From Mucilaginibacter sp. (lineage in GTDB: Bacteria > Bacteroidota > Bacteroidia > Sphingobacteriales > Sphingobacteriaceae), in the NCBI RefSeq assembly GCF_025359345.1, contig NZ_JANYGQ010000002.1, positions 21,948 through 85,947 on the forward strand: a stretch of 64,000 nucleotides of DNA, written 5' to 3'. How positions within the stretch are numbered: position 1 is the stretch's first letter; the number at the start of each line of letters is the position of its first letter. Positions 15,507-23,603 of this stretch are shown here, piece by piece. A model generated the notes under the pieces. The model searched no databases. It saw only the letters and a program-made list of their open reading frames with translations, and was not told the origin of the DNA. The position numbers and the translations under genes were made by a program.

Positions 15507-17933
15507 ATAAGAAGTTATTTAAAAACCGCTTTCCGCTTTTTGTTGAAAAACAAGACATTTAGCGCCATCAATATTTTTGGCCTGGCTGCTGGTACGCTTT
15601 GCTGCCTGTATATATTATTGTACGTGCAGGAACAGTATAGCTATGATAAACAGCACAAAGATGCAAAAAGCATTTACCGCATCACAACCGACCTGGCGTT
15701 GACTGGCGATAAACACCACGGCGGTGCTTCGTCGCCGCCAATTTCGCCGGCCATCAGGAGTAATTTCCCGGAGGTATTGAATTACACCCGGGTGGTGGAA
15801 ACCGATAAGCTTGGCGCTAAGGAACACCTGCTACGTTATAAAGAGCAGTCGTTTTACGAGGAAGGCGCATACTACGTCGATTCAACCTTCTTCGATGTTT
15901 TTACTTATAATTTTGTTGAAGGGCATGCGCCGCATGCGCTGGATGAGCCGTATTCCATCGTGCTGTTAAAATCTACAGCCGAAAAACTTTTCGGGCGCGA
16001 GCCTGCATTGGGCAAGTTGATTAATATTAATGATAGCTGGGGCAAACATGACTTTAGGGTTACCGGCGTGGTTGACGAGAGCCTTGGCAAATCGCACCTG
16101 CAGGCCAACATGTTCATCACTATGAAAAGCGGCGAAGCAGGAAATGGCATAGCCAATAATCACGAATGGGCCGGGAATAACTTTTTGTTTGCTTACTTAA
16201 AGCTAAAGCCAGGAGCCGACGCCAATGCCCTCGAAAAAAAGTTGCCTGCTTTCTTAAATAAAAACGCTGGCCAGGAAATGAAAGCCATGGGTATGACTAA
16301 AGTATTGCACCTGCAACCGGTTACCTCTATACATACCACCGGCGGTTTTGAAATTGAACTCACCAAAACCACCGATCCATCTTTTCTTTTTATACTTATC
16401 CTGATAGCGGTTATGATACAGGTTATCGCCTGCATCAACTTCATGAACCTGTCTACTGCCCGCGCATCTAAACGTGCCAAGGAAGTGGGCGTACGCAAGG
16501 TGATAGGCGCAGGGAAATACGATTTAATCAAACAGTTTTTGGGCGAATCGTTCCTGCTGGCTTTTATCGGCGTAATTATAGCGCTGCCACTGCTGTGGGT
16601 AGCCCTGCCTTACTTAAATAATATTACCCGGACCAATATCCAACTATCCTTTTTTGCCGATTACCGCCTTTGGCTGATGCTTGCAGGCCTTGTTTTGGTT
16701 ACAGGTTTGGTTGCCGGCAGCTATCCGGCATTTTATTTATCTGCATTCGAGGCTATCAAGGTTATCAAAGGCAATTTTACCAATAAGGTATCTGCTGCAG
16801 GTATTCGCCGCTCATTGGTGGTGTTCCAGTTTGTACTTTCCATCGTCCTGATTACCGGTATCATTATTATTTATAGCCAGCTGAATTTTATTAAATCAAA
16901 AGATTTAGGTTTTGATAAGAACCAGAAGCTGGTATTCAACTTTTATACCAACGATGCACAAACACAGATGCCTGCACTGGCGAATGATTTAAAACAGCTT
17001 GCCGATGTGAAAGCTGTTACCAGCGCGGATAATTATCTTAGTCAGTTTGTTATGCACGACCATGGCGTTTACCCGGCCGGCGGCAATATGGCTACTGCTA
17101 TTGATGCGCAAAATATAGCCAGCGACGAGTTCTTCATGAAAGCCAATGGTATCAAGCTAGTGAGTGGCCGCGACTTTATGAAAGGCGACTCGGGAAAGGT
17201 GCTCATTAACCAAACCCTGATGAAGCGTGTCAACTTAAACGAGCAAACCGTTATTGGTGCAAAACTTTATACACAATATGGTAATAATCCGCTATCGTTT
17301 GTTACAGTTGCCGGTGTGATGAAGGATTTTAATTATAACTCCCTGCACAGCGATGTAAGGCCGTTTATGCTGGTTTATGATAAAGACCCGAGAGATTTTA
17401 CAAGTATGATAGTATCTACCAGCAGTAAGGATTACAAAACTCTGCTTAGCCAGGTAGGCGCCATCTGGAAAAAGGATTTGCCATCGGTGCCGTTTACCTA
17501 TTCGTTCCTCGATAGCGAGGTGCAAAAACAATACGAAACCGAAATTATTTTATCGCAAATCATCAACTCGTTCACATTGGTTGCCATCCTGATATCGTGT
17601 CTTGGCTTGTTTGGTCTTGCCGCCTTCAGCGCAGAGCAGCGGAGCAAGGAGATAGGCATACGCAAGGTTTTAGGTTCAAGCGTATCGGGTATAGTGGGCC
17701 TGCTGTCGAAAGATTTTTTAATACTTGTTGTAGTATCATTTGTTATTGCAACACCATTCACCTGGTATTTCGCCAGCAAGTGGCTGCAGGGGTTCTCCTA
17801 TCGCATACCACTTAGCTGGTGGATGTTTGGATTAGCAGGAATACTGGCAATGGTTATAGCACTGTTAACAGTAAGCTCGCAGGCAATAAAAGCAGCATTG
17901 ATGAACCCGGTGAAAAGTCTTAAAAGGGAGTGA
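15504..17933 (+). CDS. MacB/FtsX-type ABC transporter permease, copy 1
   Basis: 809 residues. Layout: membrane helix near 22-41, periplasmic MacB-PCD-like domain, a first FtsX helix group around 290-430 containing ASKRAKEVGVRKVIGAGK, a second periplasmic domain, and a second FtsX group near the C-terminus with EQRSKEIGIRKVLGSS. Two FtsX units in one chain with these VRKV(I/L)G motifs is the common Bacteroidota form. Such permeases use a separate ATPase to move lipids, peptides or drugs or to transmit mechanical signals; no ATPase gene is in the window. A paralogue follows 90 bases later. The stop codon lies in a family B array. Confidence 0.9.
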   Translation: MIRSYLKTAFRFLLKNKTFSAINIFGLAAGTLCCLYILLYVQEQYSYDKQHKDAKSIYRITTDLALTGDKHHGGASSPPISPAIRSNFPEVLNYTRVVETDKLGAKEHLLRYKEQSFYEEGAYYVDSTFFDVFTYNFVEGHAPHALDEPYSIVLLKSTAEKLFGREPALGKLININDSWGKHDFRVTGVVDESLGKSHLQANMFITMKSGEAGNGIANNHEWAGNNFLFAYLKLKPGADANALEKKLPAFLNKNAGQEMKAMGMTKVLHLQPVTSIHTTGGFEIELTKTTDPSFLFILILIAVMIQVIACINFMNLSTARASKRAKEVGVRKVIGAGKYDLIKQFLGESFLLAFIGVIIALPLLWVALPYLNNITRTNIQLSFFADYRLWLMLAGLVLVTGLVAGSYPAFYLSAFEAIKVIKGNFTNKVSAAGIRRSLVVFQFVLSIVLITGIIIIYSQLNFIKSKDLGFDKNQKLVFNFYTNDAQTQMPALANDLKQLADVKAVTSADNYLSQFVMHDHGVYPAGGNMATAIDAQNIASDEFFMKANGIKLVSGRDFMKGDSGKVLINQTLMKRVNLNEQTVIGAKLYTQYGNNPLSFVTVAGVMKDFNYNSLHSDVRPFMLVYDKDPRDFTSMIVSTSSKDYKTLLSQVGAIWKKDLPSVPFTYSFLDSEVQKQYETEIILSQIINSFTLVAILISCLGLFGLAAFSAEQRSKEIGIRKVLGSSVSGIVGLLSKDFLILVVVSFVIATPFTWYFASKWLQGFSYRIPLSWWMFGLAGILAMVIALLTVSSQAIKAALMNPVKSLKRE

Positions 17934-17966
17934 TTAGAGTTTAGAGACCAAAGATTAGTTGAAAGA
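17931..17966. repeat. Family B heptad array at a stop codon
   Basis: Beginning with the TGA stop of the first permease: TTAGAGT, TTAGAGA, CCAAAGA, TTAGTTG, AAAGAGT at a strict 7-nt period. Confidence 0.7.
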
Positions 17967-17979
17967 GTGTAAGTGCTAA

Positions 17980-18022
17980 TGAATTGGCTACCAATAAACT
18001 AGTGAACGAATGAACTAACCCT
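17980..18022. repeat. Degenerate family A array before the second permease
   Basis: GAATTGGCTACCAATAAACT and GAACGAATGAACTAA-like units end at the ATG of the gene starting at 18023. More decayed than the copy at 15471-15506. Confidence 0.45.
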
Positions 18023-20392
18023 ATGATAAAAAACTATATAAAAATTGCTTGGCGCAACATTGTTAACAATAAGGTTTACAGCGCGCTGAATATTGTTGGT
18101 TTGGCGGCTGGCATGGCCGTGGCTTTGCTGATTGCTCTTTGGGTCAATTACCAATATTCATTTGATAAATTTTTACCCGACTACGAGCACGCTTACCAGG
18201 TTAGGCGCAACTTTAACAGTAATGGCGACACGCTTACGTTCGGTTCAACCTCGCTGAAGCTCGCCGCTGTGCTGCGCAGCCAGGTTCCTGGATTTGCACA
18301 GGTCGCTGAATCTGACTTTGGCAGCTCGCATGGCCTGATGGTTGGTGCCAAAAAGCTTCTGTTAAACGGGCAGCAGGTTGGCAGCGGTTTTATGGAGATT
18401 TTTAAATTCAAAGTTATCAATGGCGCCGCAAAAAACGCGCTTGTCGACCCGCTGAGTATCGTACTGACTGAATCGACCGCTAAGTCTTTATTCGGCGATG
18501 AAAACCCTATAAATAAGGTAGTCCGTGTGGATAATAGGGATAACCTTAAAGTAACTGCGGTAATTCAAAACCTGCCGGCCAACAGTTCTTTTCAATTTAA
18601 ATACCTGCTGCCGTTCAGCTACCTTGTGCAGGTTGAGGCTCTCCAATCGCAGTATGGTGGTAGCTTTGGCAACAACGGCTATCAACTATTTGCAGCGCTT
18701 AAACCCGGCGTAACTTATTCAAAAGTGGCTGTCAAAATAAAGGATATCGAAAAAACGCAAACTGATAACATAAACGCCATGAGCTCGAGCGTTATCATGC
18801 AGCCCATAGCAGACTGGCATCTTTATGGTTCGTACAAAAATGGGAAAGCAGTTGATGGATTTATTGAATATGTACGTATTTTCGGTATCGTAGGCATATT
18901 GGTTCTGCTTATTGCCTGTATCAACTTTGTCAACCTTTCTACTGCGCGCTCCGAAAAACGGGCACGTGAAGTTGGCGTGCGTAAAGCGATCGGCTCAGGT
19001 CGACGGGACCTGATCTTCCAATTTCTGACAGAATCAGCAGTCCTTACATTTTTATCATTCGTGCTTGGTGTAGTGCTGGTTGATATTTGTTTACCCGCGT
19101 TTAATGCGCTCGCTGGCACTGTAATCAATATACCATTTGCAAGCGGATGGTTTTGGCTGACGGTTTTTTGCGGTATTTTACTGACTTCTGTTATAGCCGG
19201 AAGCCGTCCTGCGTTTTACCTGTCGTCGTTCAATCCCGTTAAAGTATTAAAAGGAACTTTTAGGGCTCCGAAATCCGCCGCGTTTTCGAGAAGAATATTG
19301 GTGGTAGCGCAGTTTAGCTGTTCAATTATGCTCATTATCAGCACGGTCATTATATACCGACAAGTTGAATATGCACGCAATCGCCCAACTGGTTACGATA
19401 TCAGCCGCGTGATAACAAGCGGCATGAATAATAACCTTTATAGTAATTATGAGGCTTTAAAACATGAGTTGTTACAGAACGGTGTAGTCAGCTCAATAGC
19501 CATGGCGTCAAGCCCGGCAACAGATATCGATTCGCATATGGACCTGGATTACTTCCAGGGAAAGCGCCCGGGTGAAACCGTTGAAATGGGTCGTATATCG
19601 GTAGCACCTGACTATTTTAAAACCCTTGGGATGAAGATAGTGGCAGGACGGGGCTTTATTAACGGTGCAAAATCTGATTCATCGGCATTGCTGTTGAACG
19701 AAGCGGCGGTAAAACGCCTCCGGCTGGCTAACCCGCTCGGCGAAAAAATTGTGAAGAACGGGATGACGTATAGAGTTATTGGCGTAGTAAAGGATGCATT
19801 AATGAGCTCGCCTTATGCCGCCGCCGACCCCACGATGTTTCAACTGGGAGGTGGCGATAACCTGCTTTACAAACTATCGCCCAACGTGCCTCCTCACGAA
19901 GCCATAACCAAATTGACAGACATCTTTAATAAATTCAGCCCGGCCTATCCATATGATTATCGCTTTGTAGACAATGAATACAACCGGAAATTTAACGAGG
20001 AAGAGTTGGTAGGTAAACTTGTCGGCGTATTTGCCGCGCTGGCCATATTTATTTCCTGCCTTGGTTTGTTTGGCCTGGCCGCCTTTGTTGCTGAACAACG
20101 GACCAAAGAAATTGGCGTACGCAAAGTATTGGGTGCCACCGTAACCCAGGTTTGGATGCTGTTGTCAAAAGACTTTGTGGTGCTGGTAGTTATCAGCTGT
20201 GTGATAGCATCGCCCATAGCCTTGTATTTTTTACAAAAGTGGCTAATGAAGTATGATTACAGGATAACTATAGGGCCGGGTGTTTTTATAATATCGGCCA
20301 TTGTGGCGATAGTTATCACTTTGCTAACCATAAGCACACAAGCAATAAAAGCCGCACTGGCAAACCCGGTGAAGAGCCTTAAAAATGAGTAG
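18023..20392 (+). CDS. MacB/FtsX-type ABC transporter permease, copy 2
   Basis: 789 residues, same plan as the preceding gene: N-terminal helix, MacB-PCD-like periplasmic part, first FtsX group with SEKRAREVGVRKAIGSGR, second periplasmic part, second FtsX group with EQRTKEIGVRKVLGAT, and the shared ending ALANPVKSLKNE (ALMNPVKSLKRE in copy 1). The two are tandem paralogues, clearly diverged in the periplasmic domains, which suggests different ligands or partners. They probably share a transcript. No ATP-binding subunit is adjacent. The TAG stop forms the start of a CAGTNNN array. Confidence 0.9.
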   Translation: MIKNYIKIAWRNIVNNKVYSALNIVGLAAGMAVALLIALWVNYQYSFDKFLPDYEHAYQVRRNFNSNGDTLTFGSTSLKLAAVLRSQVPGFAQVAESDFGSSHGLMVGAKKLLLNGQQVGSGFMEIFKFKVINGAAKNALVDPLSIVLTESTAKSLFGDENPINKVVRVDNRDNLKVTAVIQNLPANSSFQFKYLLPFSYLVQVEALQSQYGGSFGNNGYQLFAALKPGVTYSKVAVKIKDIEKTQTDNINAMSSSVIMQPIADWHLYGSYKNGKAVDGFIEYVRIFGIVGILVLLIACINFVNLSTARSEKRAREVGVRKAIGSGRRDLIFQFLTESAVLTFLSFVLGVVLVDICLPAFNALAGTVINIPFASGWFWLTVFCGILLTSVIAGSRPAFYLSSFNPVKVLKGTFRAPKSAAFSRRILVVAQFSCSIMLIISTVIIYRQVEYARNRPTGYDISRVITSGMNNNLYSNYEALKHELLQNGVVSSIAMASSPATDIDSHMDLDYFQGKRPGETVEMGRISVAPDYFKTLGMKIVAGRGFINGAKSDSSALLLNEAAVKRLRLANPLGEKIVKNGMTYRVIGVVKDALMSSPYAAADPTMFQLGGGDNLLYKLSPNVPPHEAITKLTDIFNKFSPAYPYDYRFVDNEYNRKFNEEELVGKLVGVFAALAIFISCLGLFGLAAFVAEQRTKEIGVRKVLGATVTQVWMLLSKDFVVLVVISCVIASPIALYFLQKWLMKYDYRITIGPGVFIISAIVAIVITLLTISTQAIKAALANPVKSLKNE

Positions 20393-20406
20393 GCAGTTGG
20401 CAGTCG
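20390..20406. repeat. Short family E array at a stop codon
   Basis: TAGGCAGTTGGCAGTCG: two CAGT units 7 nt apart, beginning within the stop codon of the second permease gene. The long form of this family is at 36940-36994. Confidence 0.5.
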
Positions 20407-20414
20407 AATAATTA

Positions 20415-20458
20415 AATCAGAATTTACAGGATGAATACCGACCCTGTAAATTCTGATT
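20415..20458. terminator. 16-bp perfect hairpin between convergent genes
   Basis: Arms 20415-20430 (AATCAGAATTTACAGG) and 20443-20458 are exact complements with a 12-nt loop. It lies 22 bases after the permease stop and 45 bases before the end of the convergent gene at 20503. No long U-tract follows on either strand, so termination is plausible but not shown; it may equally be a dispersed repeat. Confidence 0.5.
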
Positions 20459-20481
20459 CAGACGATATTGCCTTACTTTCC

Positions 20482-20505
20482 ACTAATGAACCAATGAACG
20501 AATTA
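20482..20505. repeat. Family A array overlapping a stop codon
   Basis: CTAATGAA, CCAATGAA, CGAATTA units (8-nt period) overlap the end of the minus-strand gene at 20503. Confidence 0.5.
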
Positions 20506-21261
20506 CCAAAGAAACAAGGGCACTAACCAAATTGGCGAAATATAATACGGGTCGTAATACGGCTCGTAATAGGTAACAGTTTCCTGTTCAATATAGTCGT
20601 TGCCGAAACTACCACCACCATTGTTGCCGCCCTGGTTTTGATTTTGCTCCTGTTCCTGCTGCATGAGCTTTATCATCAGCTCCGAGCCCTGGTTTACCAT
20701 ATCAACCATGGCATCGTCGCCAACTTCTTCGGGCTTGATGGCAGCATTACATATTTCTTCTATTTCGCTCCAGTTATTGTCCGAAACCAAATCCATCTGC
20801 CAACCTGCCGATGTGGTATCGAACCTGTTCTCGTTAATGAACGACATGAACACAATTTCGGCCGGATCAACCTTTTTAAATATGGCTACTGCAATCCGCA
20901 GGTCGTCAAAGCGTTCGTTATCGGTATAACTGAACCATGCATCGTCAGTCTCAAAATCGAAATAGCGTTCAAACGCAAATTCGCCTTTTTCCAGGTCGAC
21001 GTACGAGAAAATATCGTAAACTTTCAGGTACTCGGTATAGCGCTTCATAAAGGTATCGAACACCTGGCGGCCACTGGCGGTAACCTGGTAGTTCATGCCA
21101 CTGGTGGTCATATAACCTTTCGACATAAGGTCGATAAACAAGGGCTCCAGCACACTGTCGTCGCCATTGGCAACGGTTTGAAACTGGTGTGTGCCATTTA
21201 TCATCTCGTTTAAAATGATAATGGCTTTAAATGATTTTTTATTATCGTTTGTTAAATACAT
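20503..21261 (-). CDS. Uncharacterised protein with winged-helix-like N-terminus
   Basis: 252 residues, not a family I can name. The first 80 residues have a helix-turn-helix/winged-helix look (LEPLFIDLMSKGYMTT..YQVTASGRQVFDTF). The middle is acidic with alternating hydrophobics. A Gln/Asn/Gly-rich low-complexity stretch (about 205-225) follows. The end is YEPYYDPYYISPIWLVPLFLW, Tyr/Pro- and aromatic-rich and possibly membrane-seeking. It lies downstream of pspA on the same strand, separated by a 148-bp MITE-like element whose edge is 16 bases from this start. PspA neighbours are often adaptors of membrane-stress responses; that role is only positional here. Confidence 0.7.
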   Translation of the reverse strand: MYLTNDNKKSFKAIIILNEMINGTHQFQTVANGDDSVLEPLFIDLMSKGYMTTSGMNYQVTASGRQVFDTFMKRYTEYLKVYDIFSYVDLEKGEFAFERYFDFETDDAWFSYTDNERFDDLRIAVAIFKKVDPAEIVFMSFINENRFDTTSAGWQMDLVSDNNWSEIEEICNAAIKPEEVGDDAMVDMVNQGSELMIKLMQQEQEQNQNQGGNNGGGSFGNDYIEQETVTYYEPYYDPYYISPIWLVPLFLW

Positions 21262-21277
21262 GGGGGTAAAAAAAAAA

Positions 21278-21425
21278 CGTCATTGCGAGGAACGAAGCAA
21301 TCTCTTCACATGCTAATCAATGAAGTACGATATTTGGGGAAACGTGCATTCGGCATACAGGATGCAATAAACATTAAGTTTCCTGACTGTCCTGTGCAGA
21401 GATTGCTTCGTTCCTCGCAATGACG
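21278..21425. mobile_element. MITE-like element, copy 1 (28-bp perfect TIRs)
   Basis: Terminal arms 21278-21305 (begins CGTCATTGCGAGGAACGAAG) and 21398-21425 are perfect 28-bp inverted repeats. The 92-base interior has no coding capacity. Copy 2 (32236-32383) is inverted, has an identical 134-bp core length, and matches this copy in the first 22 subterminal bases except two. The element occupies the gap between pspA and the gene at 20503. Confidence 0.8.
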
Positions 21426-21435
21426 GGTGGGGTTT

Positions 21436-22137
21436 TTAATTCAACAACTTCGTCCTTTTAGCTTTAATAGCTTCCAGTGCATTTGATGACGAACCTGCGC
21501 CCAACGCCTTGTTTATCTCCTGCTCAGTTGATAATGTTGAATCATCAATCTGCGCATAAGCAGCTGCGCGGAACTCCTGTGCCGAAGCTTTTTGGTCCAT
21601 ACGGTTAAGTGTAGCCATCAGGCCGTCGGTATCAACGCTTGATAGTGTTTTGCTGATCTTTTCAGAAACCTCGGCAGTTTTAGCGCGCGATTGTATCATT
21701 TGTGAGCGGCTTTCTGTTTCGGCAATCTGGTCCTTAATTTGTTTTATTTTAAGGTCCATTACTGCAACGGCACTTTCTTCTTTTTCGGCCATTTTTGCGT
21801 ACTCATTGGCTTCATTTTCGGCAGCAACATGTGCCTCAGCGGCTTTGTTTGCCAGTTCGTTGCCTTTAGCTTCATCAAGCTGTTTGGTTTCAATACGGTC
21901 TAAAAGCTCATTTGCTTTTTTCTCCCATTCGTCGGCGGCATTGCGGCTTTTAAGTTCGCTGGCGCGGTGTTGCAAAGCCATAGCTTTTATTTCAGCTTCG
22001 CCCTGTATGGCTTGCTGATAGTTGGCGCGTAATTCGCGTAAAATCTGGTCGGCCATTTTTGCCGGATCTTCTAATTTATCAACTGCTGCGTTTGCTTCTG
22101 CCGCACCAATGCGGAATAACCTGTCGAATATGCTCAT
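21436..22137 (-). CDS. pspA: PspA/IM30 family membrane-stress protein
   Basis: 233 residues, almost entirely charged coiled-coil helices, the PspA/Vipp1 (ESCRT-III-like) plan. It starts MSIFDRLFRIGAAEANAAVDKLEDP, matching the amphipathic N-terminal helix and the DPEK-like motif; the body is Ala/Glu/Lys-rich. PspA-type proteins polymerise on damaged inner membrane and help keep the proton gradient. No PspF or PspBC is present. Instead, a lipoprotein gene lies upstream and a winged-helix-like gene downstream on the same strand, each separated by a long inverted repeat. That arrangement suggests a locus-specific Psp module (inference). Confidence 0.9.
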   Translation of the reverse strand: MSIFDRLFRIGAAEANAAVDKLEDPAKMADQILRELRANYQQAIQGEAEIKAMALQHRASELKSRNAADEWEKKANELLDRIETKQLDEAKGNELANKAAEAHVAAENEANEYAKMAEKEESAVAVMDLKIKQIKDQIAETESRSQMIQSRAKTAEVSEKISKTLSSVDTDGLMATLNRMDQKASAQEFRAAAYAQIDDSTLSTEQEINKALGAGSSSNALEAIKAKRTKLLN

Positions 22138-22178
22138 TTTCTTAAATTTAGATGTTTAGTGTTTATATTATTTGATTC

Positions 22179-22307
22179 ACGAATTTCACGAATTGTATCG
22201 AATTTCACGAATTGAGAAGATACGAATTTTACTATTTTAGCGAATTTTGACGGATTGTTAGCTACAAAAGCCATTCATTTCTGTCAGTATCAATTCGTGA
22301 AATTCGT
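22179..22307. repeat. Family G inverted repeat in the lipoprotein-pspA gap
   Basis: Arms 22179-22195 (ACGAATTTCACGAATTG) and 22291-22307 are exact 17-bp complements. Extra AATTTCACGAATT (22200-22212) and AATTCGTGAAATT (22311-22323) units flank them at both sides. It fills the 196-base gap and would form a long hairpin in a joint transcript. Confidence 0.7.
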
Positions 22308-22333
22308 CTTAATTCGTGAAATTTGTGTCATTA

Positions 22334-23065
22334 TTATCTCCTTCTTCCAAAACCTCTGCTTCTTCCAAACCCGCTTCTGCCGGAGCTGCTGCTATGCCCG
22401 AACCCGCCGCTGCGTACCCGGCTCGAACTGCTGCGTGTACCAAACGACCGCTGTGACCTCACCGGGCTGCTTAAGCTGCTGCGGCTGCTCGCCCTTGATG
22501 ACATCGACGAGGAACTTGTAGGCCTGAATGTGCTGTAAGTACGTGTGTGTACATACGATGACGGGTAGTAACCGTAGTGATACATCGGCATGTAATAAGC
22601 GTGCGGACGCATCAGGTAACTCAGCAATAACATGTCACCGAAAGAAAACGATGAGTGATAATAATTGTTATACCCAACATAGTTCGGGTTGCCCTGTATG
22701 TTTAAATCTGCCGTGTTGTTGGTGTTGTCGGGGCTTACGTTAATGCTGGCAACTGTTACAGATTCGGAATTGCTTACATCGTCTAAAACCTTCAGCTTAT
22801 TGCCGTCGGCTTCCTGAACTTTTAGGTAGTCGATATTGCCGTCTTTATCAAGGTCGAGGTTGTTGATGCGGTTCGCCGGATCGTTAATGGCTTTTTCAAG
22901 CGTGGCCGGGTCGGTACTGGTTTTTACAAATTGCGCCAGCTTGTTTACATCGAACCCTGCCGTGGTATTGTTTTCGATGGTTACATTGTTTTGCTGCGGG
23001 CGGTTTTGGTTGCACGCAGAGGCCATAAATACTAACAGGGTTAGCGCTATGAATATTTTTTTCAT
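22334..23065 (-). CDS. Lipoprotein with EF-hand-like loop and Ser/Arg/Gly tail
   Basis: 243 residues. A lipobox ends MASAC with Cys18. A segment DLDKDGNIDYLKV (about 74-86) looks like a Ca-binding EF-hand/dockerin loop. A Tyr/His-rich part (about 140-170) leads into a C-terminal ~70 residues made almost only of Ser, Arg, Gly and Phe. Tail composition suggests an extended, positively charged surface or a polyanion/envelope-binding region. It is encoded upstream of pspA on the same strand. I do not recognise the family; linkage to PspA suggests an envelope-stress role (inference). Confidence 0.65.
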   Translation of the reverse strand: MKKIFIALTLLVFMASACNQNRPQQNNVTIENNTTAGFDVNKLAQFVKTSTDPATLEKAINDPANRINNLDLDKDGNIDYLKVQEADGNKLKVLDDVSNSESVTVASINVSPDNTNNTADLNIQGNPNYVGYNNYYHSSFSFGDMLLLSYLMRPHAYYMPMYHYGYYPSSYVHTRTYSTFRPTSSSSMSSRASSRSSLSSPVRSQRSFGTRSSSSRVRSGGFGHSSSSGRSGFGRSRGFGRRR

Positions 23066-23210
23066 GATGATTTTAATGAGTTGTTTTTTGACCGGCTATA
23101 GCAGCATTGATCGTTGTTGTTTGTGCCGGTTGGCTGTTTTTTGTTTTAGTTACCATATTTAGAGATAGGGATGTGGCAGGATGTTACAAAAATATAAAGA
23201 AATTTTTATT

Positions 23211-23246
23211 AGTCCGGAAAGTCGGAAAAGTCCGGAAGTTGAAAAA
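23211..23246. repeat. Family C array (AGTCCGG-like)
   Basis: AGTCCGG, AAAGTCGG, AAAAGTCCGG, AAGTTG: GTCCGG cores 8-10 nt apart. Other copies at 47893-47963, 59057-59100 and 63174-63215. Confidence 0.6.
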
Positions 23247-23392
23247 GAATTGGTTAAGGTGTTTGCTATAAATTAGTTAACTTACATTATGAAGACATTC
23301 ATGCTGACAGCGGATTTATAGCCTGACTTTTCCCGGTTTTATATTGAATTGAGTTTTTATCGTTATCTTTATGTTAATAAAAAATGCTGTGT

Positions 23393-23400
23393 TATATTTG
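23393..23400 (+). promoter_or_regulatory. TATATTTG, Bacteroidota -7 element
   Basis: Exact match to TAnnTTTG, ending only 5 bases before the ATG at 23406 and 17 before the ATG at 23418. Implies a very short leader or the second ATG as true start. A convincing -33 TTG is not visible. Confidence 0.4.
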
Positions 23401-23405
23401 AGCTA

Positions 23406-23603
23406 ATGGAAAGAAAAATGGCTAAGGTGGTTAATCATGTTAAAGTGGAAGAAGAGGACCAAGCTGATTTGCTTTTTTGGCGGTCAAAAAGTACTACAGA
23501 ACGATTGGCCGAAGTAACCCGGCTGAGAAAGAACTATTACACCTGGTTAAACGGTTTTTTCCCCGAAAAAATGGCCAGGGTTATCACCTCCCGACCCTTA
23601 TGA
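23406..23603 (+). CDS. Small protein upstream of nucleotidyltransferase (putative TA partner)
   Basis: 65 residues from ATG 23406 (61 from ATG 23418). Sequence is charged and helical: a central FWRSKSTTERLAEVTRLRKNY followed by a short basic end. From memory, small proteins with an FWRS(L/K)(S/T)xxERL pattern precede stand-alone nucleotidyltransferase genes in many bacteria; this is not verified here. The stop TGA overlaps the ATG of the next gene (ATGA at 23600-23603), so the two are translationally coupled. Likely partner or antitoxin-like regulator of the nucleotidyltransferase. An upstream in-frame start at 23349 is less likely because it precedes the promoter element. Confidence 0.65.
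   Translation: MERKMAKVVNHVKVEEEDQADLLFWRSKSTTERLAEVTRLRKNYYTWLNGFFPEKMARVITSRPL

Larger units (their letters stand above)
23066..23405. other. 340-base divergent gap
   Basis: Holds the promoters of the divergent lipoprotein and nucleotidyltransferase-module genes, a family C array at 23211-23246 and an exact TATATTTG element at 23393-23400. Nothing else recognisable. Confidence 0.45.

Noticed and set aside
15504..20392. Complete ABC exporter
   Set aside because: Only two permeases are present; no ATP-binding or membrane-fusion gene is adjacent, so no full system is claimed.
20638..21213. 191-codon plus-strand frame opposite the winged-helix-like gene
   Set aside because: Shadow of a gene with biased composition; no domain, no start context.
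22255..22538. Cys/Arg-rich plus-strand frames opposite the lipoprotein tail
   Set aside because: Produced by the Ser/Arg/Gly codons of the tail read backwards.
23477..23599. 41-residue N-terminal extension of the nucleotidyltransferase
   Set aside because: It overlaps the small upstream gene in another frame; the ATGA junction at 23600 gives a start that fits the family.
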